Shown: in pieces, positions 62,260-64,000 of the stretch
How the letters are laid out: every line of letters starts with the position of its first letter
Position numbering within the stretch: the first letter of the stretch is position 1
NCBI GenBank assembly: GCA_038210985.1
Contig: JBBQWB010000002.1
Span: 24,970 to 88,969 of the forward strand
Reading direction: 5' to 3'
From: JAQUGA01 sp038210985
GTDB lineage: Bacteria; Bacteroidota; Bacteroidia; Bacteroidales; WCHB1-69
Length of the DNA stretch: 64,000 bases
Made by a program: the position numbers and the translations under genes
Notes under the pieces: generated by a model
The model's input: only the letters and a program-made list of their open reading frames with translations
Database searches by the model: none
What the model was told of the DNA's origin: nothing

Positions 62260-63879
62260 ATGAACTTGAGTACACGTTATATTTTTGTTACAGGAGGAGT
62301 AGTTTCTTCACTGGGAAAAGGAATAATTTCATCTTCGTTGGCAAAACTTTTAAAAGCACGTGGTTTTTCGGTAACCATTCAAAAACTCGACCCATATATT
62401 AATATTGATCCAGGTACTCTTAATCCATACGAACATGGAGAATGTTTTGTAACAGATGATGGTGCCGAAACAGATTTGGATTTAGGGCATTACGAACGTT
62501 TTTCGAACATTCCTACATCGCAAGCAAACAATATTACTACTGGCAGAATTTATCAATCGGTAATTAATAAAGAACGCCATGGCGATTATTTAGGACAAAC
62601 CGTTCAAGTTATTCCACATATTACCGACGAAATTATCCGAAGAATTAAAGCACTAAGCAATGAAGGTAAATATGACTTTGTAATTACCGAAATTGGTGGT
62701 ACGGTTGGCGATATTGAATCGTTTCCTTTTGTGGAAGCTGTTCGACAGTTAAAATGGGAAATGGGAAATAAATGTTTGTCTATACATTTAACATTGGTTC
62801 CATTTTTGGCTGCTGCTGGTGAATTAAAAACAAAACCTACACAGCATTCGGTAAAAACTTTACTTGAACAAGGAGTTCAGCCCGATATTATTGTGTGTCG
62901 TACCGAAAAACATTTAAACGAATCGATGCGCAATAAAATTGCTCTATTTTGTAACGTTGAGCCAACTTCGGTTATCGAATCAATTGATGCCGATTCTATA
63001 TACGACGTACCTCTTTTAATGCATGAAGAAGCTTTGGATAGTGAAGTTTTACGAAAAATGGGAATTGTGGGAGTACCAGAGCCTAACTTAAAACAGTGGA
63101 AAGAGTTTCTTTACACCTTGAAAAATCCAAAGCAAGAAGTTGAAATTGCTTTAGTTGGAAAATACGTTGAACTTAAAGATGCTTATAAATCTATTTGCGA
63201 ATCTTTTGTTCATGCTGGAGTTTCAAATAAATGCAAAGTAAAACTTAACTTGATTCAATCGGAAAAACTGGATGAAACAAATATTGAAGAAAGGCTGAGA
63301 GGTAACTGTGGGGTTTTAGTTGCACCAGGTTTTGGCGAACGAGGAATTGAGGGCAAAATTTTAGCAGTTCGATGGGCACGCGAAAACAATGTGCCTTTTT
63401 TAGGAATTTGTTTGGGTATGCAATGTGCAGTTATTGAGTTTGCTCGCCAAATATTAAACTGGGAAAAAGCTCATACAACAGAAATTGATAAAGACACTCC
63501 CTATCCTGTAATTGATATTATGGAAGATCAAAAAAGCAAGGATGATAAGGGTGGAACAATGAGGCTAGGTGCTTATCCATGTAAAATTAAACCAAATACT
63601 AAAGTATCCAGTATTTATAAAAAAGAATTAATTTCAGAACGCCATCGTCATCGCTATGAGTTTAATAATAAATATATGGCTGATTTTGAGGCTAAAGGAA
63701 TGGTCTTTTCGGGAATAAATCCAGATAAAAATTTGGTTGAAATAATTGAGTTACCAAGTCATCCATGGTTTATTGGTGTTCAATTTCACCCCGAATATAA
63801 AAGTACCGTTGCAAGCCACCATCCATTGTTTGTTAGTTTTGTGAAAGCTACTATTGATTATTGTAAAGCTAACAAATAG
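62260..63879 (+). CDS. pyrG: CTP synthase
   Basis: CTP synthase aminates UTP to CTP with glutamine. The 539-residue protein has the N-terminal amidoligase domain (about 1-270; FVTGGVVSSLGKGIISSSLAKLLK in parts, DPYINIDPGTL, ITEIGGTVGDIES) and a C-terminal class I glutamine amidotransferase domain (GICLGMQCAV with the nucleophile Cys, and the HPEYKS His-Glu pair). The 180-bp gap before it has a TATTTTTG -7-like box (62203-62210) with a leader of about 45 nt. In Bacteroidota it is usually followed by yidC, outside this window. Confidence 0.98.
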   Translation: MNLSTRYIFVTGGVVSSLGKGIISSSLAKLLKARGFSVTIQKLDPYINIDPGTLNPYEHGECFVTDDGAETDLDLGHYERFSNIPTSQANNITTGRIYQSVINKERHGDYLGQTVQVIPHITDEIIRRIKALSNEGKYDFVITEIGGTVGDIESFPFVEAVRQLKWEMGNKCLSIHLTLVPFLAAAGELKTKPTQHSVKTLLEQGVQPDIIVCRTEKHLNESMRNKIALFCNVEPTSVIESIDADSIYDVPLLMHEEALDSEVLRKMGIVGVPEPNLKQWKEFLYTLKNPKQEVEIALVGKYVELKDAYKSICESFVHAGVSNKCKVKLNLIQSEKLDETNIEERLRGNCGVLVAPGFGERGIEGKILAVRWARENNVPFLGICLGMQCAVIEFARQILNWEKAHTTEIDKDTPYPVIDIMEDQKSKDDKGGTMRLGAYPCKIKPNTKVSSIYKKELISERHRHRYEFNNKYMADFEAKGMVFSGINPDKNLVEIIELPSHPWFIGVQFHPEYKSTVASHHPLFVSFVKATIDYCKANK

Positions 63880-64000
63880 GAGTCTCAAGTTGTGCGAAGT
63901 TTTGGGGAGTGATTGAAATAGGACACAAATTTTTGGGAAACGAAAAAATAGAACACCATAGAGAAGGACAAAACCAGGTTTTAAAAAAAAAAATAACTGT
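63880..64000. other. Right-edge intergenic sequence
   Basis: AT-rich, with a TGTGCGAAGTT element near 63891 related to the repeat after maf. No gene start, terminator or promoter can be supported before the window ends. Confidence 0.5.

Overview
This window is chromosomal DNA from an AT-rich member of the Bacteroidota, probably class Bacteroidia. The evidence is the gene families (DUF4837, SprB repeats, gliding-motility/T9SS C-terminal sorting domains, Bacteroidota-type short RpoD, GroEL with a GGM tail), many promoters of the TTTG...TAnnTTTG type, mostly Shine-Dalgarno-free starts, and typical Bacteroidota intergenic repeats. Methylmalonyl-CoA mutase together with a 2-oxoacid:ferredoxin oxidoreductase suggests an anaerobe or facultative organism with a propionate/succinate branch and a reductive or ferredoxin-linked TCA step. 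No rRNA, tRNA, CRISPR array, phage or full insertion sequence was seen.

Layout. 1-540: a cobalamin riboswitch on the minus strand drives a gene that leaves the window at the left edge, followed by a degenerate 7-bp tandem repeat. 0.5-8.5 kb: a T9SS-secreted CocE-like hydrolase, a repeat array, mutA-mutB with its own promoter and terminator, and a beta-helix lipoprotein. 8.5-13.4 kb: DUF2520 protein, kdsC, UbiA-like prenyltransferase and maf in one operon, then efp with an LpxD-like acyltransferase. 13.6-20.6 kb (minus): two exported unknowns, nfo, nadK, an outer-membrane BamA-like protein, a CBS protein and an NtrC-like regulator with a broken GAFTGA loop. 20.6-23.3 kb (plus): membrane PHP protein, ECF sigma factor, and a membrane anti-sigma-like protein that ends in a gliding-motility C-terminal domain. 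23.3-31.3 kb (minus): a compact likely operon of small membrane protein, mutL, two rhomboids, an EEP-family protein, uvrB and a DMT permease.

32-37 kb: korAB faces groESL across a bidirectional terminator. 37-39.6 kb (minus): rbfA, a methyltransferase and a LolC/E-like permease. 39.7-48.6 kb (plus): TPR protein, MsbA-like ABC exporter, M20 amidohydrolase, outer-membrane-like protein, a large lamin-tail/SprB/PKD secreted protein, dprA and a second ECF sigma factor. 48.6-54.5 kb: a 117-bp MITE-like element, purH (minus), a MacB-type permease operon with a DUF4837 lipoprotein (plus), pfkA and a small membrane protein (minus). 54.7-64 kb: a LytS/LytR two-component system, then secG, a TPR protein, LptE-like lipoprotein and a sigma-54 activator (minus), divergent from htrA, then rpoD and pyrG (plus).

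The strongest items for follow-up are the ECF sigma/anti-sigma pair tied to a T9SS-type sorting domain, an exact 14-bp motif shared by the groES and htrA upstream regions, the NtrC-like regulator that seems unable to engage sigma-54, a decayed second copy of the 3' end of nfo, and several families of small inverted-repeat elements.
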